Shown: positions 8,636 to 16,208 of the stretch, in pieces
How positions within the stretch are numbered: position 1 is the stretch's first letter
Layout: each line of letters starts with the position of its first letter
DNA from: Bacteroidota bacterium
GTDB lineage: Bacteria; Bacteroidota; Bacteroidia; B-17B0; Aurantibacillaceae
Length of the DNA: 50,024 bases
Direction: 5' to 3'
NCBI GenBank assembly: GCA_023251755.1
Contig: JAHEYF010000027.1
Coordinates: forward strand, 1 to 50,024
Notes under the pieces: generated by a model
What the model was told of the DNA's origin: nothing
Seen by the model: the letters and a program-made list of their open reading frames with translations, nothing else
The model's database searches: none
Position numbers and translations under genes: made by a program

Positions 8636-8861
8636 GAACAGCTTCACAAAACAATATAAACCAGCCGACAAGCACCATGTGTTGAGATGGTGTATAGATA
8701 AATTTTAAACAAACTCTTAAAATTGGTTAAATAATAAATCTTCTGAATAAAGCGTTATATATTTACGAAATTCTGTTTGTTCTGTTTTGTGGGAGATAAA
8801 ACTTAATCAACAGGAATTTCGCTTTATAGCTTATTACTTAGGGCTTATTAATTTTTCACAC

Positions 8862-9488
8862 ATGAAGAAAATCATCACCATCTGTATACTGTTTCTTGCG
8901 GCAGGAATCAGTATTTTCTGTATCACTCAAACACCTGCGGGTGCAGATAAATTTCAAAGCGGCGATATTATTTTTATCGTCAGTGCTTCGGGCCAGGGCA
9001 AAGCCATTCAGCTGGCTACAAAATCAAAGTACACCCATGTGGGTATTGTTTTTAAAGAAGGCGGCAAAACTTTTGTCTACCACGCCGTGGAACCCGTTAA
9101 AAAAAGTACCCTCGAAGAGTTTATGGAATACAGCTCCGACGGGCAGTACGTGGTGAAACGCCTGAAACCTACAAACCCTTTAAATGAAAAGAACAATCAG
9201 CAAATGCTGGCACTCGCCAATAAATTAGTGGGTAAACATTACGATATTTATTTTAATTGGAGCGACGATGAAATATATTGCAGCGAATTGGTGTGGAAGT
9301 TGTACAAACAAAGCTACGGGCTTGAAATTGGTAAACTTCGCCCTTTAAAAGACTTTGACCTGAGCTCAAAAGAAGTAAAATACATCATGGAGAAAAGGTA
9401 TGGAGATCATATCCCACTGAATGAGCAAATGATTTCCCCCGGAGATATGTTTAATTCGGATTTGTTGGAATCAGTACTTGTTGAGTAA
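8862..9488 (+). CDS. YiiX/YaeF-like permuted papain-fold hydrolase (C92 family), exported
   Basis: I take the ATG at 8862 (208 aa), which gives a signal peptide beginning MKKIITICILFLAAGISIF. A TTG-initiated frame 75 nt upstream would bury it. The mature part has DIIFIVSASGQGKAIQLATK with THVGIVF and, later, YCSELVWKLY. In the permuted NlpC/P60-like YiiX family the His of HVGIV and the Cys of CSELV are the catalytic pair. Such enzymes cleave amide or thioester bonds of lipid or peptide substrates in the envelope; the substrate here is unknown. The gene stands between an array-rich spacer and a toxin-antitoxin remnant. Confidence 0.8.
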   Translation: MKKIITICILFLAAGISIFCITQTPAGADKFQSGDIIFIVSASGQGKAIQLATKSKYTHVGIVFKEGGKTFVYHAVEPVKKSTLEEFMEYSSDGQYVVKRLKPTNPLNEKNNQQMLALANKLVGKHYDIYFNWSDDEIYCSELVWKLYKQSYGLEIGKLRPLKDFDLSSKEVKYIMEKRYGDHIPLNEQMISPGDMFNSDLLESVLVE

Positions 9489-9573
9489 TAACCACCTGGA
9501 AATTATATAGTGGCTACATGGTTTAAATCAAAAATGCCCCCTTAATTTTTCATGAAAGTTTAGTGATTTTTTG

Positions 9574-9581
9574 TATATTTG
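9574..9581 (+). promoter_or_regulatory. -7 element TATATTTG immediately before the antitoxin start
   Basis: An exact TAnnTTTG box ends one base before the ATG at 9583 and four bases before a second in-frame ATG at 9586. With the usual start distance, the transcript would begin at or near the ATG, implying a leaderless mRNA. No clear -33 element is visible. Confidence 0.45.
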
Positions 9582-9582
9582 A

Positions 9583-9816
9583 ATGATGAATATTCAGGCT
9601 CAGAAAATAGAACTTATTCAGATGTTGTTAAGCACAACAAAACCAACTATCATTAAAAAAATCAAAGCGGTTTTTGAGGAAGCGGGAGTTTTTGCAGTTA
9701 AAGATTCCCCAATGACCATTGCTCAACTTGAAAAAGAAATTGAAGAAGCCGAAGCGGATATTAAAGCCGGACGCACCTATTCTACTGCACAGCTTAAAGC
9801 TCATTTTAAAAACTAA
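9583..9816 (+). CDS. Antitoxin of a RelE/ParE-type toxin-antitoxin module
   Basis: Protein of 77 aa opening NIQAQKIELIQMLLSTTKPT and continuing IIKKIKAVFEE. This N-terminal pattern is common in Bacteroidota antitoxins paired with RelE/ParE toxins. The C-terminal half (MTIAQLEKEIEEAEADIKAG then RTYSTAQLKAHFKN) is the charged helical region that typically wraps the toxin. Two in-frame ATGs occur (9583 and 9586); a leaderless start at the second is possible. The toxin reading frame begins 3 nt after the stop codon but is frameshifted, so this antitoxin may now be an orphan. Confidence 0.8.
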   Translation: MMNIQAQKIELIQMLLSTTKPTIIKKIKAVFEEAGVFAVKDSPMTIAQLEKEIEEAEADIKAGRTYSTAQLKAHFKN

Positions 9817-9819
9817 GTA

Positions 9820-10121
9820 ATGACTTTGATGGAGGTCACCTGGACTGCTAAAGCATTTAAGGACCTTCAATCTATTTTCAACTCATCGCTAAAGATTCTG
9901 TAATTGCTGCCCAAAAAGTTGTGAATAGCATTTTGGACAGGGAAGAACAACTTAGCTCCCAACCGACTTCCGGAACCATTGAAAAAAGACTGAAACTGAA
10001 ACGGGAATACCGATTTCTTGTGCAGAGTCATTATAAGATAATTTATCGCATTGGTAAAACCATTGTTTATGTGGTTAAGATTTTTGACACTCGTCAACAC
10101 CCTAAAAAGATGAATAAGTAA
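9820..10121 (+). pseudogene. RelE/ParE-family toxin, frameshifted
   Basis: The frame opens at the ATG at 9820 (MTLMEVTWTAKAFKDLQSIF) and stops early after 27 codons. The reading continues without interruption in another frame as IAKDSVIAAQKVVNSILDRE and onward to YKIIYRIGKTIVYVVKIFDT, then RQHP and the stop at 10121. The two halves join as a normal RelE/ParE toxin of about 100 aa if one base is restored near 9881-9884, where an AAC-T-C-ATC run lacks one nucleotide. Seen: the frame break. Inference: a recent single-base deletion or an assembly error. The conserved C-terminal YRI...V..V.I.DTRQHP pattern supports the family call. An internal ATG at 9921 could only give a truncated product. Confidence 0.85.
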
Positions 10122-10331
10122 TTTTACTTCTGTAGGTAATATAGATTTATTCTTTATTCGTTAAGGTACTTTCTCTTATACTGTACCGTGATACTTGGTC
10201 AGCACCTCAACTCTCAGCACTCAAATCTATATCGAGACATTGGAACAGAGCTTGTTTACCTGTAGTTTCACCAATCTCAATACTAATATCTCAATACTAA
10301 AGTCTAAGTACTCAGATCTCAAAAAAAATTC
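10122..10331. repeat. Intergenic stretch with inverted TTAGTATTGAGAT words
   Basis: After about 70 unremarkable nt, the plus strand reads CTCAACTCTCAGCACTC and then ATCTCAATACTAATATCTC (10274-10292). The latter is the exact reverse complement of the 19-nt word at 8375-8393. It is followed by CAATACTAAAGTCTAAG and TACTCAGATCTC. This is the same lexicon as the arrays after panB and the pseudouridine synthase gene, in opposite orientation. Confidence 0.7.
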
Positions 10332-10339
10332 TACTTTTG
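10332..10339 (+). promoter_or_regulatory. -7 element of the gcvT promoter (TACTTTTG)
   Basis: An exact TAnnTTTG box 27 nt before the gcvT start codon, preceded by an A8 tract. The -33 region lies within the word array and has no clear TTTG. Confidence 0.5.
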
Positions 10340-10366
10340 CAGTACTAAATCCAAAATAAACCCCTC

Positions 10367-11470
10367 ATGAGTACAACTGCCCTTGCTATCAAAGCTACCG
10401 CACTTAGTCAAAAACACATTTCACTTGGTGCTAAAATGGTTGAATTTGCCGGATACAACATGCCGGTGTCTTACAGCGGACTGAACGATGAACATGCATG
10501 CGTGCGCAGTGCAATGGGTGTGTTTGACGTGAGCCACATGGGCGAGTTTATTTTAAAGGGCGAAAATGCACTGGATTTAATTCAGCGGGTTACCAGCAAC
10601 GATGCTGCTGTGCTGACTGATGGAAAAATTCAATACTCCTGCCTTCCCAATGATAAAGGCGGTATAGTGGATGATTTACTGGTTTACCGCATTGATGAAA
10701 AAACATATATGCTGGTGGTAAATGCTTCCAACATTGAAAAAGACTGGAACTGGATAGCGAAGCACAATACCAAAGGTGTTGATATGAAAAACATTTCAGA
10801 TCAAACGTCCCTGTTGGCAGTACAAGGGCCAAAAGCCATTCTTGCCCTGCAAAAATTAACCGACATCAACCTTTCCGAAATACCATATTACACCTTTAAA
10901 AAAGGCAAATTTAATGGGATTGACAATGTTGTTGTTTCCAATACAGGGTACACCGGAGCAGGAGGTTTCGAACTTTATTTTGAAAACGAAGTAGCCGATA
11001 AAATGTGGAACGCGATTTTTGAAGCCGGAAAAGAATTCGGGATTAAACCAATTGGTTTGGGTGCCCGCGATACACTCCGCCTCGAAATGGGATTCTGTTT
11101 GTACGGAAATGATATTGACGACAGCACTTCACCAATAGAAGCAGGTTTGGGCTGGATCACAAAATTCACCAAAGAATTCACCAGCAAAGCCACCTTTCTG
11201 GAACAAAAAGAAAAAGGTGTGAGCCGTAAATTAGTGGGCATTGAAATGATTGACCGTGGTATTCCCCGCCATGATTACGAAGTAGTTGATGCAGCCGGAA
11301 ATACAATCGGTAAAGTAACTTCGGGCACCCAATCCCCTTCCTTAAACAAAGCGATTGGAATGGCGTATGTGAAAACTGAATTTGCGAAGGCGGATACAGA
11401 GATTTTTGTAAAAATCCGTGACAAAGCCATCAAAGCCAAAGTGGTTAAAATACCATTTTATAAACAATAG
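10367..11470 (+). CDS. gcvT: Glycine cleavage system aminomethyltransferase (T protein)
   Basis: Protein of 367 aa, the usual GcvT length. It takes the aminomethyl group from lipoyl-H protein and forms methylene-THF and ammonia, in the cytoplasmic glycine cleavage complex. Seen: [14 protein letters not shown] near the N-terminus, [56 protein letters not shown] and, in the C-terminal barrel, [20 protein letters not shown]. These are the folate-binding and family signature segments in order. gcvH and gcvP are not adjacent. No glycine riboswitch is visible upstream. Confidence 0.97.
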   Translation: MSTTALAIKATALSQKHISLGAKMVEFAGYNMPVSYSGLNDEHACVRSAMGVFDVSHMGEFILKGENALDLIQRVTSNDAAVLTDGKIQYSCLPNDKGGIVDDLLVYRIDEKTYMLVVNASNIEKDWNWIAKHNTKGVDMKNISDQTSLLAVQGPKAILALQKLTDINLSEIPYYTFKKGKFNGIDNVVVSNTGYTGAGGFELYFENEVADKMWNAIFEAGKEFGIKPIGLGARDTLRLEMGFCLYGNDIDDSTSPIEAGLGWITKFTKEFTSKATFLEQKEKGVSRKLVGIEMIDRGIPRHDYEVVDAAGNTIGKVTSGTQSPSLNKAIGMAYVKTEFAKADTEIFVKIRDKAIKAKVVKIPFYKQ

Positions 11471-11522
11471 GTAAAAAGCAACTTTATTTTTTTAAATTAG
11501 ATAGTTTTTTAAGCTATTCAGC

Positions 11523-12257
11523 ATGCCAAAAGTTGAAGTATGTTTTACACCGCAGGCCTTCTCATTGTTTGCCAATGATGAAGCCAATGTTGTTGTAATT
11601 GATGTATTAAGGGCAACTTCGGCTATATGCACCGCTTTTTACAACGGAGTCAGTAAAATGATTCCGGTGGCTACTGTTGAAGAAGCCCGCGAATACCAAA
11701 AAAATGGTTTTATGGCCGCCGCCGAACGCAACGCCGAAATTGTAGAAGGGTTTGAACTCGGCAACTCACCCTTTGGTTATATGAGCAACAGGGTAAAAGG
11801 CAAAACCATTGCACTTACCACCACCAACGGTACACAAGCCATCGAAGCAGCCAAAAATGCACGCAAGGTAATTATAGGCAGTTTTTTAAACCAGGATGTG
11901 GTGGCCGAATATTTAGTAGCACAACAACGCGATGTAATCTTGTTGTGTGCAGGCTGGAAAAATAAATTTAACCTGGAAGATACTTTGCTGGCCGGTTTTT
12001 TTGTAGAGGCCCTTTTACACAATGGTTATGATATGGATTGCGATTCCGCACTTGCAGCACAAACACTTTACAACATCGCCAAAGAAGATATTTTCGAATT
12101 CCTTTCCAAATCATCGCACCGCAGTCGTTTAAGTAAACTCGACCTCGAAAGGGATATCCGTTATTGCCTTACTCCGAACCAAACACCTGTTATTCCTGTA
12201 CTTGAAGGGAAGCACTTAGTGAAGATGAATGTCGCCGTTCAGGCAGTTTCTAAATAG
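11523..12257 (+). CDS. comB: 2-phosphosulfolactate phosphatase family protein (ComB-like)
   Basis: Protein of 244 aa matching the ComB family: VVVIDVLRATSAICTAFYNG near residue 25, AAERNAEIVEGFELGNSPFG, TIALTTTNGTQAI and VILLCAGWKNKFNLEDTLLAG. In methanogens ComB makes sulfolactate for coenzyme M. Bacteroidota carry it widely without coenzyme M, so the physiological substrate here may be another phosphorylated 2-hydroxy acid or a step toward a sulfonate or sulfonolipid; that is inference. The gene starts 52 nt after gcvT and may be cotranscribed with it. Confidence 0.88.
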   Translation: MPKVEVCFTPQAFSLFANDEANVVVIDVLRATSAICTAFYNGVSKMIPVATVEEAREYQKNGFMAAAERNAEIVEGFELGNSPFGYMSNRVKGKTIALTTTNGTQAIEAAKNARKVIIGSFLNQDVVAEYLVAQQRDVILLCAGWKNKFNLEDTLLAGFFVEALLHNGYDMDCDSALAAQTLYNIAKEDIFEFLSKSSHRSRLSKLDLERDIRYCLTPNQTPVIPVLEGKHLVKMNVAVQAVSK

Positions 12258-12379
12258 AAGTTCATCCGTTTTTTCGTTTAATAGTTCTTTCGTTCCCCTG
12301 TTTAGTTGTTCATGGCAATCGGTATAGTTGTGGAACTATTAAACGAATGAACAGGTAAACGAATGAACTCTAATAAAAG
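12258..12379. repeat. Long imperfect inverted-repeat array between comB and the phospholipase-like gene
   Basis: TTCGTTTAATAGTTC (12273-12287) pairs perfectly over 15 bp with GAACTATTAAACGAA (12333-12347). Outside this stem, GTTCATCCG on the left faces two GAATGAAC words on the right. The right arm repeats the motif AAACGAATGAAC twice. There is no U tract. The same GTTCATT/GTTTAAT vocabulary reappears at 23866-23945 and 36710-36780. Confidence 0.75.
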
Positions 12380-13363
12380 ATGAGAAAGGTAATTCTACTC
12401 ATACTATTCATAAGTGCCGTTTTATTTTTTTTATTTCCGAAGCCGGCCAATGGCTGGGGTTTTTTCGGGCATAAAAAAATAAACCGGATGGCTGTGTTTT
12501 GTCTGCCTTCGGAAATGATGGGCTTTTACAAAAAGCACATTGAGTTCATTACTGAACATGCCGTTGACCCCGATAAACGCCGTTACGCCGTTCAGGACGA
12601 AGCCGCCCGTCATTATATTGATATCGATCACTACGGCCCCCGTGCTTTTGACAGCCTTCCCCAATACTGGAACAAAGCCCTTGCAAAATACAGCGAAGAC
12701 ACATTAAAAGCTTATGGTATTGTTCCCTGGTACATCGATAGAATGATGTATAAATTAACAGAAGCCTTTAAAAAAGAAAACACAGACTTAATACTCCGTT
12801 ACTCAGCTGATATAGGCCATTATATCGCCGATGCACATGTACCTTTGCACACCACTCAAAATTACAACGGACAACTCAGCAACCAAAAGGGAATACACGC
12901 TTTTTGGGAAAGCCGCATACCCGAATTAAATGCCGAAGAATATGATTATTTTGTAGGACAGGCCTCCTATATCGAATCACCTGTAAAGCGGGTCTGGGAA
13001 ATTATAAAGGAAAGTCATTCGGCGGTAGACAGCGTGCTGGGTTTTGAAAAGGAATTAAATTCAACATTCCCGCAGGATAAAAAATACAGCTATGAAACAA
13101 GAGGTACAACAACACTAAAAAATTATTCACGGGAATACACCCTGGAGTACGATAAAATGATAGAAGGACAGGTGGAAAGAAGGATGCGCGCGGCCATACT
13201 TACAGTGAGCAGTGCATGGTACACTTGTTGGATAAATGCAGGAAAACCCGATTTAAATAAAATAACTGACAAAGATGCCGCTGATTCATTAAATTTGGTT
13301 TTGAAAAGGGAAGAAGAGCAGCAACAAAAGTTAAAGGTGATGAAGGGGCATGAAGATGAATAA
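12380..13363 (+). CDS. Secreted zinc-dependent phospholipase C / S1-P1 nuclease-fold protein
   Basis: Protein of 327 aa with a signal peptide (MRKVILLILFISAVLFFLF, then PKPANG). The predicted mature N-terminus is WGFFGHKKINRMAV. In the PLC/P1-nuclease superfamily the N-terminal Trp amine and the following His bind zinc, as do the later His and Asp residues seen here as RHYIDIDHYG and GHYIADAHVPLHTTQNYNG, followed by GIHAFWESRIPE. It is probably a periplasmic or secreted phosphodiesterase; whether it acts on lipids or nucleic acids cannot be decided. The C-terminus is highly charged (KREEEQQQKLKVMKGHEDE) and its last codons blend into the following TGATGATT word array. Confidence 0.85.
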   Translation: MRKVILLILFISAVLFFLFPKPANGWGFFGHKKINRMAVFCLPSEMMGFYKKHIEFITEHAVDPDKRRYAVQDEAARHYIDIDHYGPRAFDSLPQYWNKALAKYSEDTLKAYGIVPWYIDRMMYKLTEAFKKENTDLILRYSADIGHYIADAHVPLHTTQNYNGQLSNQKGIHAFWESRIPELNAEEYDYFVGQASYIESPVKRVWEIIKESHSAVDSVLGFEKELNSTFPQDKKYSYETRGTTTLKNYSREYTLEYDKMIEGQVERRMRAAILTVSSAWYTCWINAGKPDLNKITDKDAADSLNLVLKREEEQQQKLKVMKGHEDE

Positions 13364-13497
13364 TGTGATGATTAGCTGATTTGATAATTTGATGATGGGA
13401 GACAGGTAAACGATAAAGTATAAGGTTCGGTATTTTTTAAAATACAAAACCTCCGTGCAACTCTGTATTCTCAGTGTCCTCTGTGTTGAAAAAACTT
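13364..13497. repeat. Word array and CTCTGTGTT-type repeat upstream of nrdJ
   Basis: The first half is built of GATTAGCTGATT (13370-13381, also at 25939-25950), GATAATTTGATGATG and related words. The second half, about 13441-13490, reads CTCCGTGCAACTCTG, TATTCTCAGTGTC and CTCTGTGTTG. On the opposite strand this is the CACAGAG/CACTGAG heptad type also seen at 28590-28650. No B12 riboswitch is recognisable in this short leader. Confidence 0.55.
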
Positions 13498-16038
13498 ATG
13501 AATTTAACAAAACAAATATATACCAGGGAAGATGTGCTTAAAAGCGCGCTTCAGTATTTTAATGGCGATGAACTGGCCGCGAACACCTGGCTGAGTAAAT
13601 ACGCTATGAAAAATAATTCGGGGGACTTTGTGGAGCTTAGCCCGGATGATATGCATGGGCGGATGGCGAAGGAATTTGCACGCATCGAAAAAAAGTATGA
13701 AGAACAAAAAGTAAAGCAGCAGCTCAATGATCAGCTTTCAGTGTATGGACAGCAGAGAAAAAAATTAACTGCCGAAAACATTTACGATCTGTTTAAAGAT
13801 TTTAAATACCTCATTCCCCAGGGAAGTGTCATGTCTTCGTTGGGCAATCCCTTTGTTATCGCTTCACTTTCAAACTGCATTGTATTGCCCGAATTGCACG
13901 ATTCGTATGGAGGTATCTTTTACACCGATCAGCAAATGGCGCAATTGTTCAAGCGGCGTTGTGGTGTAGGTATTGATATTTCTACCCTGCGCCCGGCCGG
14001 GCAGGCGGTGTCCAATGCAGCCCAAACAACATCGGGAGCTGTATCCTTTATGGAACGCTTTTCGAACACCACCCGCGAAGTGGCTCAAAACGGAAGGCGC
14101 GGAGCTTTGATGATTACCATGGACATTGCCCATCCTGATATAGAACAGTTTATAAACATTAAACAGGATTTAAGCAAAGTAACAGGGGCCAATATCTCCA
14201 TTCGTGTTTCGGATGAATTTATGCAAGCGGTAAAACAACAAACTAAATTTACTTTGCGTTGGCCATTAAATAGCAAACAGCCTAAAGTAACAAAGGAGGT
14301 AGAAGCTGTTGGTTTGTGGAATAAAATAATCCGTTGCGCTCATCATACAGCCGAACCGGGCATTATTTTCTGGGACAGGCAGCATCATTATTCCACTTCT
14401 TCTGTTTACCCTGGTTTTAAAAATGTGTCTACCAATCCCTGCTCCGAAATTGCCATGCAGGGAGGTGATAGTTGCAGACTGATGGCCCTGAATTTATACA
14501 GTTTTGTTGAGCAGCCTTTTACAGAGCAGGCCAATTTTAATTTTAAAAAATTTTACGAGGCCACCTATGAAGCGCAACGCCTGATGGATAATTTGGTTGA
14601 CCTTGAACTGGAGGCCATTGAAAGAATACTGGGTAAAATTAAAAACGATCCCGAACCTGATACGATTAAAGAAGTTGAATACAGCACCTGGAAATTGTTG
14701 TATGATACAGGCCGTAAAGGCCGCCGCACAGGACTTGGATTTACTGCCCTTGCCGATACCCTGGCGGCCCTGGGCTTAAAGTTCGACAGCAAAGAAGCCC
14801 TGACCAAAGTGGAGGAAATAATGAAAACAAAATGCGAAGCGGAGTTCGACAGTTCAATAGACATGGCCATTGAAAGAGGAAAGTTTGTTGATTTTGATCC
14901 CGCTATTGAAAACACTTCAGCATTTATTCAAACACTGAAAACAGCCCTGCCTACTGTATACGAGCGCATGATGAAAGCCGGAAGGAGAAATATTTCCATC
15001 AGTACAGTGGCACCTACGGGTACAGTGAGTATACTTTCACAAACATCGTCGGGTATTGAGCCTGTTTTTTCGCTGAGTTATAAACGCCGGAAAAAAATAA
15101 ACGCCAATGATAAAAATGCAAAGACAGACTATGTGGATAAAATGGGCGACAGCTGGGAGGAGTTTAATGTATACCACCCAAAACTAACAAACTGGGTGCA
15201 GCTTACAGGAAATACAGACTTTAAACATAGTCCTTATTACGGTGCAACGGCCAACGAGATAAACTGGGAGAAACGCATTGCCCTGCAGGCCATTGTTCAA
15301 AAATACACCACCCATTCCATCAGTTCAACTGTTAATTTACCTGAAAATACAAACGAAAAAACGGTGGCAGACATTTACCTGAGAGCCTGGGAAATGGGCC
15401 TGAAAGGAATAACGGTGTACAGGGAAGGCTCGCGTTCGGGAGTTTTGATAACAGAAAAGGAGCAAAATGCAGAAAATACAATTTCCGATACCACAGCACC
15501 TAAACGGCCCGATGTATTGGAAACATCGGTGATGCACTTTATGAACCACAACGAAAAATGGATTGCTTTTATTGGAGTGTTGAACAACAGGCCTTATGAG
15601 ATATTTACCGGTAAGGCAGAAGAGGAATTTAATTTTCCGGACTGGGTCACAAAAGGCTGGATCAAAAAAGTAAAAGATAAAAACGGGAAACCGCGCTATG
15701 ATTTTTTGTACATCAACAAAGAAGGGAACAAGACAACAGTTGAAGGTTTGTCGCGCACCTTTAACAAAGAATACTGGAATTACGCCAAACTTATTTCCGG
15801 TGTATTGAGGCATGGTATGCCTTTGGTGCATGTAATCGACCTGGTTGAAAACCTTAATCTTTACAACGACACCATTAACACCTGGAAGAGTGGGGTAGAG
15901 CGGGCCTTAAAACAATTTATCCCCGATGGAACAGCGGTGAAAGATAAAGTTTGCCCGGTTTGTGGCGACGACGATGGCTTGATTTACGAAGAAGGCTGTT
16001 TGAAATGTAAGAGCTGCGGCCATGCGGAGTGCGGGTAG
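13498..16038 (+). CDS. nrdJ: Adenosylcobalamin-dependent (class II) ribonucleoside-diphosphate reductase
   Basis: Protein of 846 aa from the ATG at 13498; a GTG 24 nt upstream is less likely. It reduces ribonucleotides to deoxyribonucleotides using a B12-generated thiyl radical in the cytoplasm. Seen: LSNCIVLPE (first redox Cys, residue about 127), FKRRCGVGIDISTLRPAG, then NPCSEIAMQGGDSCRLMALN, where the two Cys are about residues 315 and 326, the 11-residue spacing of the radical and second redox Cys in NrdJ. APTGTVSILSQTSSGIEP and KGITVYREGSRSGV follow. The C-terminal tail CPVCGDDDG...CLKCKSCGHAECG is a zinc ribbon carrying the shuttle cysteines. The enzyme needs cobalamin but works with or without oxygen. 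Confidence 0.95.
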   Translation: MNLTKQIYTREDVLKSALQYFNGDELAANTWLSKYAMKNNSGDFVELSPDDMHGRMAKEFARIEKKYEEQKVKQQLNDQLSVYGQQRKKLTAENIYDLFKDFKYLIPQGSVMSSLGNPFVIASLSNCIVLPELHDSYGGIFYTDQQMAQLFKRRCGVGIDISTLRPAGQAVSNAAQTTSGAVSFMERFSNTTREVAQNGRRGALMITMDIAHPDIEQFINIKQDLSKVTGANISIRVSDEFMQAVKQQTKFTLRWPLNSKQPKVTKEVEAVGLWNKIIRCAHHTAEPGIIFWDRQHHYSTSSVYPGFKNVSTNPCSEIAMQGGDSCRLMALNLYSFVEQPFTEQANFNFKKFYEATYEAQRLMDNLVDLELEAIERILGKIKNDPEPDTIKEVEYSTWKLLYDTGRKGRRTGLGFTALADTLAALGLKFDSKEALTKVEEIMKTKCEAEFDSSIDMAIERGKFVDFDPAIENTSAFIQTLKTALPTVYERMMKAGRRNISISTVAPTGTVSILSQTSSGIEPVFSLSYKRRKKINANDKNAKTDYVDKMGDSWEEFNVYHPKLTNWVQLTGNTDFKHSPYYGATANEINWEKRIALQAIVQKYTTHSISSTVNLPENTNEKTVADIYLRAWEMGLKGITVYREGSRSGVLITEKEQNAENTISDTTAPKRPDVLETSVMHFMNHNEKWIAFIGVLNNRPYEIFTGKAEEEFNFPDWVTKGWIKKVKDKNGKPRYDFLYINKEGNKTTVEGLSRTFNKEYWNYAKLISGVLRHGMPLVHVIDLVENLNLYNDTINTWKSGVERALKQFIPDGTAVKDKVCPVCGDDDGLIYEEGCLKCKSCGHAECG

Positions 16039-16125
16039 TTGGTCGTAAGTAGCAGGTCGTAAGTAGTAAGTACCCCAGACCTGATACCAACTACCTGCTA
16101 CCAACTACCTGCTACTGGTTCCGTT
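16035..16125. repeat. Inverted word array GTAGTTGGT / GTAGCAGGT at the nrdJ 3' end
   Basis: GTAGTTGGT (16035-16043, containing the nrdJ stop codon) and GTAGCAGGT (16049-16057) face ACCAACTAC (16086-16094) and ACCTGCTAC (16093-16101 and 16107-16115). The right side alternates ACCAACTACCTGCT almost twice. The arms can form alternative stems of 9 bp or more around a loop near 16065-16085. Confidence 0.75.
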
Positions 16126-16179
16126 AATAAAAATTAGTAATTCCTTCTTTCAAAAATCTCTCCTTATTTTTCAATCCCT

Positions 16180-16187
16180 TACTTTCG
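16180..16187 (+). promoter_or_regulatory. Candidate -7 element TACTTTCG
   Basis: One mismatch to TAnnTTTG, 21 nt before the start codon of the OmpH-like gene. No convincing -33 element is seen. Confidence 0.35.
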
Positions 16188-16208
16188 TGGTTCATTTAAA
16201 AATCGTCT

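Larger units (their letters stand above)
8362..8861. other. 500-nt non-coding stretch with word array and paired hairpins
   Basis: From 8362 to 8530 the sequence is built of words such as GATGTTAGTAGTGAG, ATTAGTATTGAGAT and GTGAGAGCGAGAGTGA. GAGAGCGAGAGTGA (from about 8403) can pair with a TCACTCTCGCCCTC-like segment near 8453-8466. GAGATATTAGTATTGAGAT (8375-8393) recurs in part at 8505-8521 and in full, inverted, at 10274-10292. Then come two identical 15-nt hairpins at 8571 and 8621, followed by about 220 AT-rich nt with no recognised element. Open frames here are compositional artefacts of the words. Confidence 0.6.

Noticed and set aside
8367-8678. Minus-strand open frame of 103 codons downstream of the pseudouridine synthase
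   Set aside because: It translates the TTAGTATTGAGAT/GAGAGTGA words (Ser-Glu-Gly-Glu repeats); the hydrophobic stretches are accidents of repeat composition.
8375-10292. Insertion sequence bounded by the 19-nt inverted repeat
   Set aside because: No transposase between the repeats, no target-site duplication visible, and the 19-mer belongs to the general array lexicon; kept as a finding, not as a mobile element call.
10122-10366. Glycine riboswitch upstream of gcvT
   Set aside because: The leader is a word array followed by a -7 box 27 nt before the start codon; there is no room for, or trace of, a riboswitch core.
13364-13497. Cobalamin riboswitch upstream of the B12-dependent reductase
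   Set aside because: Only 134 nt of repeat words; no B12-box-like conserved core could be found.
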